Source of the DNA: Rhizophagus irregularis
Taxonomy: Eukaryota > Glomeromycota > Glomeromycetes > Glomerales > Glomeraceae
Length of the DNA stretch: 64,000 bases
Direction: 5' to 3'
Assembly (NCBI RefSeq): GCF_026210795.1
Contig: NC_089450.1
Span: forward strand, 1,860,001-1,924,000
Part shown: positions 32,964-45,329 of the stretch, piece after piece
Numbering within the stretch: the stretch's first letter is position 1
How the letters are laid out: each line of letters begins with the position of its first letter
Notes under the pieces: model-generated
The model's database searches: none
What the model saw: only the letters and a program-made list of their open reading frames with translations
What the model was told of the DNA's origin: nothing
Made by a program: the position numbers and the translations under genes

Positions 32964-34062
32964 ATTTTATCAATTGTAAAGAAAAAAAAAATTTATTTTA
33001 ATAAAAAAAATCTTTTCAAAAGAAGAAATTATTTGAAGGAAAAAACTTTAGTGCTTTCATTTCTCTTTTAAAGTGTTCACCCGGCGTTATGAAGGGAATA
33101 TTTTTATATGATCACGTGAAAGTGAATCCATATTGGTCGGCATTTATTATATGTTACAAAAACTATTAATTTGATTTTTAATAAAATAAAGCTATAAAGC
33201 TTTAACCGAAAATAATCGGAAAAAAGCATATAAAATTAAATAAAAGAAATGAAGATAGCAAAAGTGAAATCGAAATCGCATGAAGGAATGTAAATCAAGA
33301 ATAAAAAACAAACCAAAAAAACAATACAAAAAAAAGCACAATAGAAAACGATGAGATCCAGACAAAAAAAAGCAAAGATGAAACTTAGAAAACCAAATGA
33401 AAAAAATGAAAAAAAAAGAAACAGAGTGAAAAATTGAAAAAGCATTGATTAGTTATACTCAGAAAGAAGAACGTATTGCCATTTATCAAGACGTTAAACT
33501 AAACCCTCAGGAATTTAGATTATTCTTTTTGTTTATTTATGACAAAAAATATTTACTAAGAAAGATTAAAATAAGTTTTCAAAATGTAGTTTATTTTTTG
33601 TTTCATATAATTTCCTATTATAACTATTAAAATTCTTATGAAATTACAAGTATGTATAAATATTTTGATTAAGAAAATAATTAACAACAAAAATATGATA
33701 GAAACTTACCGCCATTAACAGTTAGTATTAATTTGGTCATATTCTTAACCATTTTTACGATAGTGCATTTCCAATTTCCATTCAGCCACTTGCAAGACAT
33801 GACCAATAACTACAAATTTGTTGGTACAAAATTCAAGTTAATAATCATTGGGCATTTAATATGAGATTATACCATAAATTTTTAAATTTTATTTCTATTT
33901 CAAAACTTTACAAATTTAAATTTATACATTTCTTAATCGCTAATCCATCCAATTCACGTAATAAAATAATTTCTAAATTTTTTTTATTTCTTAAAAGGAA
34001 AACATACATATAGAGATATAATTATCATTACATACCTATTTTGGCAAATCAATAAATATCAT
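32964..34062. other. Intergenic region with an A-rich strand
   Basis: Between the convergent mL43 and CET1 genes. TCACGTGA lies at 33112-33119. From about 33186 to 33445 the plus strand is almost pure A with some G and C, and few T, so the complement shows a Phe-rich spurious frame. At 33441-33505 a short frame (SYTQKEERIAIYQDV) resembles the start of a transposase DNA-binding region but is too short to call. On the minus strand 33697-33800 a frame MSCKWLNGNWKCTIVKMV ends at a GTAAGT donor; no partner exon was found. Confidence 0.4.
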
Positions 34063-35429
34063 TTATAAGACTTTTTTGGCCAGCATTCTGATATTATTAA
34101 GAAAATGCTCAACTATCTCTATGTATTTATTTTCCTGGTTTCTTTCTATTTTGAGCTTTTCTTCGAGTAATATCCTTGGATTTATAAATTCTACTTCTAA
34201 CTCGTGAGTCAAATCCTGTGAGCCTCCCTTAATAAATATATATAAATGAGATATTTATTTCCCAACCTAAAAATAAATTATGCAAATAAAACAAAACTTA
34301 CACCAGATACCTTGACTTGCGTTAAATCAATCTTAACTATTTGATGGGTATAGCTTAACCTATCCTTATTCCTCTCAAAATTATGTTGTCCTTCTGGCAT
34401 TTTCTCTGCAAATGAATAAAGTATTAACATTTTAATCTATGTCTTTATATAATTAAAGAATTTCAAATAATTACTAACTTGGAATTTCCCGATTTACAGA
34501 AATACGATAATCTAACTTCGTGTTTGGTGAGTAAATGTTTAAGTCTGCAACACGAATTTTTTGTACAATACCGCCTTCAACAATCTAATCAAAATAATAT
34601 TGTTAGAAAAATGATGTATTAAAGCAATGAATAGACACAATAAATTAATTTATACCTCTCCAGTTTTTCGGTCTCTTGTTACTCTAATTCTTCCTTCCTT
34701 TGTGTCATAAAAACTATCTATTTCATATGTATGTTTGTATTCTACAGGTTGTCCCTACAGCATATTTAAAATTCTTTTTTAACTAATTTAAATATTTTAA
34801 AATTAATCTAGCATACCTTATGCGATGGAGATTTTGTTTCAATGAAACGATTGTTTAACAATTCATTAAAAGATTTATGTTGTTCCTAAATTAAGAATAA
34901 AGAATTATTTCGGTTAACCTTATTCTGAGTATGCCATATTCATCTTGGAATTGCTTACAAGAGTCATATTACTCTCAAATATCATCCACTTGTCTTCATG
35001 AGGATTTATTACTGTAGGATATAACACATAAATCAGCCGAAAAGAATTTTTGAAAGAATGATGGAAATTTTTTGTTAGAATGCTTACCTGTCTCACAAAA
35101 AACTGGTAACTTTATTCGTTCTCGATTTACTTTATCCAATAAAACACCTAACTTGGCTTCTATCTAAAATAAAAGAGAAATAAGTAAGATATATTAAACA
35201 ATTTAAATATTAATTTTATTACCTCAACATCTCCCTTTCTAACGTGATTATACAAAAAGTCACTAACAACTCTAACAAAATCGTTATTTGGTTGTATCCC
35301 AAATATGCTAGGTTCTAATTCTTTTGGCAGTAACGGTATTCTGGAACTTTGGTGTTGTACTAAACCATTTGATGTTTCTTCACTATTCAATTTTTCTTCA
35401 TCCTCTTCAGTACGACGACGTTTCGACAT
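34063..35429 (-). CDS. CET1: mRNA-capping enzyme, RNA 5'-triphosphatase subunit (CET1 family)
   Basis: It removes the gamma phosphate from nascent mRNA 5' ends, the first step of cap synthesis in the nucleus. Eight exons (minus): 35429-35223, 35163-35088, 35011-34959, 34885-34817, 34754-34656, 34584-34479, 34405-34302, 34227-34063; 292 aa in frame. The tunnel-fold motifs appear in order: EAKLGVL (first metal-binding Glu strand), then YEIDSFYDT, RVTRDRKTGE and DYRISVNREIP, then NKDRLSY, IDLTQVK and ELEVEFI (last metal-binding Glu strand). The first 35 residues are an acidic, basic-tipped tail (MSKRRRTEEDEEK) preceding IPLLPKELEPSIFG. It is shorter than yeast Cet1, lacking most of the long N-terminal extension. 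This type of enzyme is characteristic of fungi; animals use an unrelated phosphatase. Confidence 0.93.
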
Positions 35430-35541
35430 GGTTATGAAAAACGTGTAAAGTTATGGTAAAGAGATAAATTCGTATTTCACATGAAAGACAAAAGCAAAAA
35501 TTTTTTTAAGGATAAATAAAGCAAATTACGTCATCACTAAA

Positions 35542-35723
35542 TACAGTTTACCCTTATAGCGAATTTTTATATAACGAATCACGTGACGCTTAGCCAATAA
35601 AATATGTCAATTTTCCCTCGTTATAACGAAGTAACCAATCAAATTCTTCAAATTCTTCGTTAACTTGCTATAACGAATTTGAGGTGCAGAACGGTTTCTT
35701 CGCTATATCAAGGGTAGACTGTA
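35542..35723. mobile_element. TACAGT-ended miniature transposon, copy 1 (upstream of CET1)
   Basis: The left end TACAGTTTACCCTTATAGCG and the reverse-complemented right end TACAGTCTACCCTTGATATA are matched, with TA at both edges. The interior repeats CTATAACGAA words. The same family is seen at 57349-57524. The element contains one of the TCACGTGA palindromes (35579-35586) and a CCAAT-like sequence, 150-160 bp before the CET1 ATG, so it may contribute promoter sequence. Confidence 0.7.
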
Positions 35724-35953
35724 AGCATCTGTAGGTTTATTGACTTATCACGTGAATCAACCCATTGGTTACAAATGCAAAATTTTTTTTTTTCAAGACG
35801 CGAGCTTAGAAGTGATTGTTTTGACAGATAAAACTTTTGAGAACCTTAATGAAGCTTAAGTTATTCGGAAAAAAACTTACAAAACAAACACAAAAATGAA
35901 AATTATCATGATTTTGAACTATTCAAAGACTAATTACTTCTCATAGAATAATA

Positions 35954-36329
35954 ATGTTAGAATATTTGCAAGAACAAACACTAATCCTCAATTTACCAAG
36001 GCTAGCTTTGATTAATTATATATATAAATTTTACATCACTGAGGATTTATTACGTGAAATATTATTCAAAGCTTTATTTGCTTTTTTTTTTTTGATTAAT
36101 AATTTGAGCACAACCCGCACAACCTGGATATGCTCCATTTCGTAAACAGGGCATTCCATTAAATTTTAACAATCATCAAGCTTTGGCAAATACACTTGCA
36201 GTACTCGTTAATAATAATTGGTCCAAACACATAAACATGATTGTGGATGTTACAAACTTCAGTTCTAAGAAGGGCCAATTGGAAGTTGTCAAACATCTAA
36301 TTGTAAAATCACTTTCTGTGGTCTTATAA
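35954..36329 (+). CDS. Hypothetical two-exon gene or gene remnant
   Basis: An ATG at 35954 opens a frame that joins in phase across a 55-nt candidate intron (36054-36108, GTGAAA..TTTGAG) to 36109-36329, giving 106 aa. The second exon looks protein-like (GYAPFRKQGIPLNF, HQALANTLAVLVNNNWS, IVDVTNFSSKKGQLEVV). I do not recognise a family. A further protein-like stretch at 36434-36540 could be another exon. The acceptor is weak, so a decayed gene is an alternative. Confidence 0.35.
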
Positions 36330-38489
36330 TTCTCAATATGTTTTTTTGTTTTAACTTAGTAAAACCTACTAACAATATTCTGTCATTTCAACTATAACAG
36401 TAGAGAATTACAAAGAACACTGCACCTTCTGAGCATCTACTTCAACTGCACCAGATTTATCAAAAGAACTACAAAGGATTCATGTCAGTTTTCCCAAAAA
36501 TTCACTTACGTTTTACAATAATCTTAATAACAATGAAGGTAAAGCACTATTTATTTCATACAATACATTTCTTTGGTTGGTATGCATTCTATTCAACAGT
36601 ATTAGCAGTTGTTTTTTTTACATAATTACAGTTTTACTAATAGTTATCAGAAAATATGAAATTTATAACTTTATTTACTTAAACAATTTTACATCAATCC
36701 GGATAAAATTTGAAGTATATTATTATTATTTTTTTTATACTTAGCAAAAAAATACACAAATAAAAAAGAACACTAGTTCCAATCTATCTGTAATTATAAG
36801 ACGAACTCAACCTTGCTATTAATTCCATATATACCAGAGCCAACTTAATATTTTGAGCATTTCCTACTTTTGAAAGGGTATTAATAATATAACAATTAAC
36901 CATAAAAAATTTGTGAAGCTAATTACCAAAGATTTAATAATATCTATTATATTCATGAAGAACGAAGTAAAAATATATTAAGTTTAGTACATTTTTTCAG
37001 GTTCTATCTTTTTTACTATGAAATTCATCAAATATCATCATGTCATAACGATATTTCCTAATTCTTTGTTAATATCTTAACATATTAATAATAAAAATTT
37101 GATTGTTATAATAACCAATGAAAATCACGATCTATTCCGTTAATTAAAAATTACATTATTGATATAAACGTTATTTCTATTCTTTTTAAAGATGTGCTTT
37201 TTATTTTCTTACAAGCTTTTTATTTGAAAGATTTTTTTTGAGTATTATTGAATCCTTAAGATAGAATTAAGATAAAAAAGATCCTAAGCATAACATGAGA
37301 ATTTTAACAGGTCAATATACTGTATCTTGGATACAACGCATTATAACTTTCATAATTTAATTTGCACTCTGTTTCTTTTTGATTTTTCTAACAAAAATGG
37401 ATCATCATATCATTAGAATTTCTGGTACAATTGCTAATTAGAGAATGTGTGTCATAGAAGTTAGCATTCATTCTTCTGAATTAATATAAGGTGGAATGTC
37501 ACACTAGAGCTTGAAAAAGTTCATAAGTGGCTCTGCTTTTCAATCTAGGCAAGTGACAACCTACTATACATAATCTTTCAACCAAAACTTCTTTCGTTTA
37601 CAATCAAAGTAATATTTTCCCAAAACAATAATGTTATACAACACATCATTTATTTCCTTATTAATAATATATTATATAACAGAGTGTATTGCTATGTACT
37701 TCCGTGAACTTTGACCGAAAGAAGTGTTTGCTGGGACATTTCAAAGAGCTATATCATAAAAGTCTGAACAATAGGCAGTTCTTGGCACTTGGCATCAGTG
37801 AGCAAAAAAATTCTAAATTCCCACGGTATTTGGCCTTAACAAATTGATTATCTAAATTTTGGTCGAAATGTTACTAATCCAATTGATCCGGATATCAACC
37901 GCAAATCTTTTTTAAATGTTAAACACCTTTAATAGGGCTTAAATTTGTTTTTTTAGCAAGTGCAACTGTATGCAAATCTCTTTTGATATTGATAATATTG
38001 GATTCGTATTAATCAAATCAATAAATAATTTAAACTGTTGGAGCGTAAAAATATGTAACACTGATCGAATTATAATACTGATTTTAACCAATAAAAATGT
38101 TTAATTTTGTGTAACGTAAGATTTTTCTAAAATATTAGCTAATATATGTGTCATGGCCCTAACGCGGTAGGCTGTTTATGTCTAAAATGTTAAACTATTT
38201 TATAATAAATAAATTATTTACATAGTTGTTACACCTGATCCTAAATTTTCATTGGTTACATTGGTTACAAATAAAACATGTGACGCAAATTCGCGAATTT
38301 TTGTCGCGTCCGTAATAAACAATATAAGCAATATAAACAATACTGATTACGACATACATATTTTCTTATTTAAACACAAAGGGTCATACAATTTGTACTA
38401 TTTGCAAGTTGTAACCTACTTTCCTTATTTTTATATTTTCGTTCCATAAACGCGTAAAATTTAACTAAGCAATTCAAAATAAAATAATA
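36330..38489. other. Intergenic region with weak coding traces
   Basis: Mostly AT-rich. Two short stretches look protein-like: 36434-36540 on the plus strand, ending at a GTAAAG donor; and 37680-37847 on the plus strand, a 55-codon frame containing GHFKELYHKSLNNRQFLALG and ending in TGA. Neither matches a family known to me and no splice model connects them. Confidence 0.35.
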
Positions 38490-40662
38490 ATGTTCAAAAA
38501 CATAGAAATTGAAACGCCGAACTCACAAAGTTCATTTTCTTTCCTTGCACCACGTTATAAGGACTTTAATAATGACGTAACTTTTAGTGAAGGAGACTCA
38601 TTTTTTGGTACATTGAACGGATTTTTTTTTCGAAGCATTAATATGGGTTTGTTATTAACTTATAAACTACACGTTTCCTAAACTCCATAGATACTGCAAT
38701 AAGGTTGACAAGGTCCGCAACCAGGGGACAGCCCCTTTTTACACCGTCAAGGAATGTTCCATTCACTCCAATATTAAATGGAATTAACGGGAAAGATAAT
38801 TATGCCAAATTTATAATTGAGAAGCTTACTACTAAGAGTCCATTGAAACAACCAAAAAAAATAAAATTTCTTGATAATCTCGACGTAAAAGCCGGTGCTA
38901 ATAAAGAAAATGGGCCACCAGTTGTAAAAATTGTAAAAGAAGCTGTAAACACGGCTAATATCAAACCTGCTAAGCAAGTAAAAAATTATCCTGGTTGTAA
39001 ATCTCAAGGGATTCGGGTATGAATATTCATATAATACCTAATCATATTCTTATTCAAATAGTCAATACCTTTGTCATTTATATTTTAAGAAACGGCAACC
39101 TATCAAAAAACCTGGCACAGTTTTGACAATTCCTAAACCTTTCAGATTTCACAAGAGGAAGCGCTCTAATGTGATAAATAGGAATTCCCCAAAATCACCA
39201 TTTATTTCATTGGCAGAGCGTATACAACAATTTTTGGAAAAAACTCCAGACAGATTCAAATCAAAGCTTGTGACAATGAGGGTGAGGGAATACTTCATTT
39301 TTGATAGTTATAATTAAATTAAATTTAACTAAGCTAAAAAACTTAAATTTTATAGTCTACGTCGAATTATGTTAATCTTCCTACAAAAGCGAGGTCTCCA
39401 TTCTTGCGCACTAAATTAAGGGCTGGAAGGATCAAGTAAACTTAATTAAATAAAGAGTTTTTCTCCATTTTATATGTTAAATATTTATAATAATTTCTAT
39501 AGGATGACGAACAAGGAAAATAAAATTAATAATGATAAGGTGCAATCAAAACCGGTTGATTCATGTGATATCAAATCCGGGTGCGTCAAGAAAACTAAGC
39601 CGAAAATCACAATACCGGTATCTCCACATATAACAAAACCAAAACCACCTCAGCAAAAACCTCCATCACCACCTCGTATTATTAAAGCAAATCCAGTACC
39701 TCAGCTTAAGGAACCTTTCAAGCCTATTGTAGCACATCGAAAAATAGATCCTACCAAATATTCACTTCCGGGAGAAAAAATTTCACAACGTAAAGCAGAA
39801 ATAAGAGAAGAAAAATTAAAGAAGGAGGCACAAGAGCAAGAAAAGGCGCGTAAATTTAAGGCTCAACCACTTCCTACTGGTTCACCTGATGTAAGTTACT
39901 TGACAAAATATATTTACGGTAAAAAAAAAAATTTTCGTTCGTATTATAATTAATTATTTCTTATTATAGAGTTTGCCCCCTGTTCATCCGTTACCTACTA
40001 CTGTAACTAAACCATTTAAACTAAGGACTAATATAAGAGGAGAGAAATATCAACAGTACTTCCACGAAAAAATTACTGAATTAAATAAACAAAAAAAGGA
40101 AGACTTATCGTTTCGTGCAAAACCAACACCTAAGTTGTTACCTTATCGTCCAAAAAAATCGGCTAAACCTTTAACAGAATTTGTTGGATTTAATCTCCAT
40201 ACTGATGCACGCCTTGAAAAACGCAAGGCATATGATGAACAGAGAAACTTACGTGAACAAGAAGAAAATATACTAAAAGAACGAAAGCAAATAGAAGAGG
40301 AGGTACGATATATAAAACATTTTTATTTGAGACATGATGATCATAAGTAAATTCGAAATACATTTAAAAACTATAATCAGGAACGTAATAAACAACAAAT
40401 TCGTCAATTGAGAACCGAGTTAGTACACCATGCTCAACCAATCAAAAGGTATGCGCCCGTTAAAATAGAATTTGCAAACAGAAAAATAACCAAACCCGTT
40501 TCACCACTGATTGGGGAGAAAAGGCGTAAAAAATTACAAGCATTAAATGAATCCAATATTCGTAATGCGATATCGGAGAACGTTTCAACAGCAAAAATAG
40601 TTCCCCAATCCAAAAATAATAAGAAATTACTAGAAAAGAATGCAAAGGAAAATAGTAACTAG
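38490..40662 (+). CDS. TPX2: TPX2-family spindle assembly protein
   Basis: Seven exons: 38490-38646, 38691-39016, 39090-39281, 39356-39435, 39503-39890, 39970-40302, 40381-40662; 585 aa in frame. TPX2 proteins nucleate spindle microtubules and activate Aurora kinase. Diagnostic C-terminal modules are LTIPKPFRFHKRKRS, KPFKLRTNIRGEKYQQYF, RKFKAQPLPTGSP and LTEFVGFNLHTDARLEKRKA, each followed by charged coiled-coil helices (REQEENILKERKQIEEE). The middle is proline- and lysine-rich (KPKPPQQKPPSPP). Overall it is very basic. The intron after exon 1 starts GGTTTGTT and is supported only by frame, so the first junction is the least certain. The first exon resembles an N-terminal Aurora-binding segment only in being short and hydrophobic, so I do not assign that role. 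Confidence 0.88.
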
Positions 40663-42883
40663 TGGATGGTTGAATTCACTCCTATTTATACATGAAAACA
40701 CTACGCAATAATTTACTTCTTTCTTTAGCAGCTTTTTTAAAATAAAAAAAGAATTAGTTACAGTAATCTAATAATTAAATTATTATCAAACAAGATTTTA
40801 TCTTTAACTTTTTTTCTTGTTACTCCAAGATGCTTGAGCGCTTTCCATAATGTGATATAGATACAAAGCAATATAACCATTAATAAATAATTTAAATAAT
40901 TAAAACTCTCACAGTTAAGTCGTTCGAATTAACACAGTCATAACGATTATATAAATTCTTAATTATAAATGCCAGAGTACGTACAAAAAAAATATTCAAT
41001 AAAAATTTTATATAATATACGATAGAATAATAATGAGTTTCATACAAAACAATATATTCATATGAAAAGAAAAAATCACGAAAAACTCAATAATATGCCT
41101 GTTCTTCAATATAAACAACCAAATAAGTATCGCTAAAAATTGTTAAAAATTATTAAAGTTGGTGTAATCTTATACAAATTTCGCAGCAAAAGAAGTTCCA
41201 GACTCTTACAAGCAATGATTATGTTCTTATGGACAAAAAAAGATCGGGACTTGATAAAATTTATAAAATTTGAAATTTTATTGTACGGAGAAAAATATCG
41301 TGGTTCGAATTACAAAAAATGAATACTGTACTATTGAACCAAAAAAAACATGAATGGTTGTTATACTGTTTAATTAATTTTATGGTTTTTTATCTTACTT
41401 TATTTGTTTATTGCTTAATTGGTTCTGACAAAAAAAAAAACATTAAAAACCAACAAAACCAGCGATTGATTCAACAATAAATTTTTGGAAATGATCAAAA
41501 TTTGGGTAAATTATTATAAATTTTTATTACTCAAAAATATTAAAGAATAATTTGCCAGAGAAAAAAGAAATTGGGGCTTGTCTTTTTTTCTTGAAGTCCA
41601 AATAATAATTATAATTTGAGGAGGACTAATATAAATATAATCATATCGGAAACAAAGGATTAAAATAATAATTATTACTAAATAATAAAAACTAAATCTA
41701 CTAAATAATAAATAATAAGTAATTATTTATTATTTATTAATAACTAGGAACTTTGAGAAAAAATATAAAATTTATTAAGCAATACCATAAATAAATAATT
41801 AGTAATTGAAAGCTAAAAATAATGGCTCAACTACACTAAATTAACCATTGCCTCATATGATAATCACTAATTAAATCTAAGGTATCCACTAATTTTTTAA
41901 TTATACAAGCGGCTTGATAAATGCTCATTGCCTCTATCTCAATGTTCTTAAGGATATATTTCCAATTTTTCTTAAAAATCCTTGTTAACTTGAAATGTTG
42001 AAATGTTGAGCAATCATTATAAATGGTGGTGATACTTGCCAGGTTTCAGTATAAAAAAAAACGAAGATTCACGATAGATATTTTCACATCATCATTGTTT
42101 TGCCAGTCAATGATTGATAAATTGAGGATTTGCCTTGTTTTGAATAGATTTACCAATATTAGTGATTATTGTTTTAAGCGACTAAAAAATAATTTTCAAA
42201 AAAGCATTTTTTATTATTTTCAATTGATAATACATGGTAATATCTTGTAAATGTGCAATAAGGATTTTCGTGTGATTTCGATAATGTTTGATTGTATCCA
42301 TTACCACTTTTATCCAAAACTTTATATTATATTGTTTCTTTATCAAAGATCAATACACAATAAATAATTTGTCAAAATATGTTATCTTTTTTTTTTACAG
42401 TTATCTCGGAGACTGTAGAAATAAGTTGAAAAAAATGATACAAAACTGAAAATGATTTTTTTTTTCCTAATCCAGATAGTAAAATCACGTGATATCAACA
42501 TATTCATTGAACAATGACTACAATGACTACATTTTTGATATTTACAATAGAGCATTCACACAACACGTATATAGATTTCTGACAATGGTTTTAAATTTCT
42601 TGTTTTTCATTTTAAGTATGTATGAACATATTAAATGACTTATCCGGTTATTCCAATTAACTCATTATTCGTAGTAGTCTACTTTTTTGACTAGCTGGAC
42701 GGAGTTATTTCAACGGATGTTTCGTAGACAGTAATCGCTTTTATGCGATACATGTAGCATGTATATACCAATTCGGAGTTTAATGAATGAAGATAATTTT
42801 TTTATAATTATTTTAAAAAAATAATATTTAAAGAGTTGATTTTCTATTATTTACAAGGCAGGTAATTTTATCGCAGTATTGAA
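40663..42883. other. Gene-free AT-rich DNA with TCACGTGA near the right end
   Basis: No protein-like frame. AATAAT-rich simple sequence occurs near 41655-41760. TCACGTGA lies at 42485-42492, 392 bp before the next gene's ATG. Frames at 41140-41322 and 42023-42250 are Lys/Ile/Phe-rich and read as chance. Confidence 0.55.
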
Positions 42884-43406
42884 ATGGATACCATTAGTAA
42901 TGTAAGAATTATTACCATGATACTCGTTTAATTGATTATTATTATTTTTTTTTTTAATAACTGAATTTTTATTTTGAATTTATTTAGAAACAGCGGCTTG
43001 CAATAGAAATTGTATCGATAACACTTGGTGTTATTGTGGTTAGCTTTATCGTAATATGCTTTGTGATAGGATTGAGGAAAGCAAAGAGTATTCCCAAATA
43101 TCTTATCCTATTTCTATTGGCCTTTATTTGTCCGCCGTTATGTGTCTTTATAATAAGGGACCAAATTAAACCCGGAAGTTGTCTTAAAGTAATGTTTAGA
43201 ATATTAACATGTGATTATTGTTGCGGGTTTTGTAATCCTAATGCAGTTATTAATTTAATACTTACGACGTGTTATATTCCTGGTATGTATTTATTTGAAC
43301 TGATTTAGTTTTTTATTAAAGCAATATGTTTATTATTATTATTATTATTATTATAGGAGTTCTTCATTCTTTATACCTATTGTTTTCAGTGCTCGATGAT
43401 ATTTAA
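42884..43406 (+). CDS. PMP3-like small membrane protein (UPF0057 family)
   Basis: Three exons: 42884-42901, 42988-43282, 43357-43406; 120 aa. The core LILFLLAFICPPLCVFII plus VINLILTTCYIPGVLHSLYL matches the two membrane helices of PMP3/UPF0057 proteolipids, which affect plasma-membrane potential and salt tolerance in yeast. This one differs from the usual 50-60 aa protein. It has an added N-terminal membrane segment (IVSITLGVIVVSFIVICFVI) and a cysteine-rich insertion between the two core helices (LTCDYCCGFCNPNA). Intron 2 ends in a (TTA)n tract directly before its AG. Exon 1 encodes only six residues (MDTISN). Confidence 0.8.
43333..43355 (+). repeat. (TTA)n microsatellite inside an intron
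   Basis: About eight TTA/ATT triplets lie immediately before the 3' splice site of the second intron of the PMP3-like gene. They replace the usual T-rich tract. Confidence 0.7.
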
Positions 43407-44985
43407 ATAGTAATATACTATATATACTACATTGTATTTACATAAATAATATACTGTAATTTTTTTTTCGTTGACGTATTAAAGCAATTAAACGATTTGA
43501 ATTCTCATAGGATTTGTTTCAAATAATCCAATATATTAATTAATGCGTGCATAGAATCAATATTTCAAATGTTCGAAGTGAATACTTGTATACATTTTCA
43601 TGATTTAAGCTATAGAAGGCGTTGAATATACAGGTCATGAAGGTACAGTAATTGTTTGCTTCATCCTCTACTAAAGAATAGTAGAGGTATTTGAAATTCC
43701 ATTATAATACAGTAGAAGAATCTTTAAAATATTACTACTTCTTCTTCCACTCTCGCAATCCAAGCTAAAACTAGATTCAAATCGCTCAACGAGAGTGCGA
43801 AATTTAAATGGAATCTAACTTATACCGTGAAATTGAATATGTAAAAATTGAAACTTTTTTTTTTACAAGATTTAGCCCCAAAAAGTTATATAGTGCAAGG
43901 ACTAATTATGAGTTAATTTGAAAAGATTTCTCAAACTAGATCAATCAAATTACCATTTTTTTTATAATTGATTAAAACAAATTCCGTATTTATACAATTT
44001 ATAGATGTATTTACAGCATAAGATCAATTGACCGTATCGAAACACGAAATTCAAGAAATTTGTTGCTTAATGCATTATAATAAAGGTGTTTTCGATTTTT
44101 TTTTTATCACCAGTACGATACTGTGCCAAACATCAAGTGATATACTGCGCCAGCTTTCGTAGCATGTGATTAAAATCAGGTGAAATTTGCAAAGCCCACA
44201 AATTATCACAAATAACAAAATGGGCAAAGAATTAATGATCAACTTGATTTTCGATTCAGTCCGTAATTTATAAAGGCCATGTGTTACTTTTTATGTATTG
44301 ACCATAAATTTTCATAAAGTTTACAAATCCGGTAATCTTACAATGAATTTCAAGATTTCGATTAGAAAATATTTAGATATTTCTTTGTTTTATTTAATTC
44401 GTTATAAAATTATATTTTTTTTACTAATATATCAGTTAAGTTAAAAATTAGAGTTATATAATTTTTTCAGCATTCAGTTTAAAGTATTAGGAGGTTTTAG
44501 CAAGATAGCATGTATGACAAGTGGTTTGTAATTTAATAATATTAGAGTAGTGTATATAATTTATTGCTTTATGTTATTTTTCTATTACTTTTACCTTAAT
44601 AAAATTGCAAATGCGCTGATTATTGGAATTAAAAAATATAAATATTATAGTAGTGGTTAAGATACTATAAAATATCCATAAACTAATATTCTTTGAACGA
44701 AATTTACCCAAAATAGAATATATGGTTATCCGATACCGATTAAAAAAGTTAAATAGTTAAATTAATTTATATTTTCATGTTTAAAAATAAAGTTTGTATC
44801 CTAAATTCCTAATAGGCAAATGCATAAAAAAGATAATGCATAATACGGGTGATAATTATATAAAGGCTTTTAATGGAAGTTGAGTAACATCCACATTGAG
44901 TAACATGATAAAAATAAATATATAAAACGTTTAAAACGTTTCAAACAACAGTATCATTTTTAGACATGTTAAATTTCCGATTTTA
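43407..44985. other. Gene-free intergenic DNA
   Basis: AT-rich sequence without sustained protein-like frames. A short self-complementary segment, CATCCTCTACTAAAGAATAG / TAGTAGAGG, lies near 43660-43690. No RNA gene is recognised. Confidence 0.5.
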
Positions 44986-45254
44986 TCACGTGATGTATTA
45001 TAAAAGGTTTAATCGGGGGTTTTGTTAATTAACCAGTTAATTAACAATACTATAAATTATATAAATTATATAACTATATAATTTTATAGTTAAAATTGTA
45101 TAGGTTAATTAACACGTTAATTAACCCCGTAAAATTTTATCAATTATAATTATGTTAATTTGAAAATTTTTGATGTGCATAACGTTTTTATAAAAAAATG
45201 ATATAAAAACTCCAGTGTTGAGATTGAGACCTAAAAAAAAAAAAAAAAAAAAAA
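44986..45254 (+). promoter_or_regulatory. Promoter of coiled-coil family member 1: TCACGTGA, paired GTTAATTAAC palindromes, TATA, poly(A) tract
   Basis: Seen in order: TCACGTGA (44986-44993), TATAAAAG (44999-45006), GTTAATTAAC at 45024-45033 and 45036-45045, again at 45104-45113 and 45116-45125, then TATAAAAACTCC (45202-45213) and a 22-base A run (45233-45254). Each palindrome pair is exactly 12 bp apart. The layout recurs before family member 2. Which TATA is used is not known. Confidence 0.75.
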
Positions 45255-45329
45255 TCAAATATTTCTTTTTTTTTACATATTTCTATAAAATCTATACTAT
45301 TTTTTTTAAAAAAAAATATCTCAGTAATC

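Noticed and set aside
33236-33445. Phe-rich minus-strand frame
   Set aside because: Produced by the A-rich plus strand; low-complexity translation.
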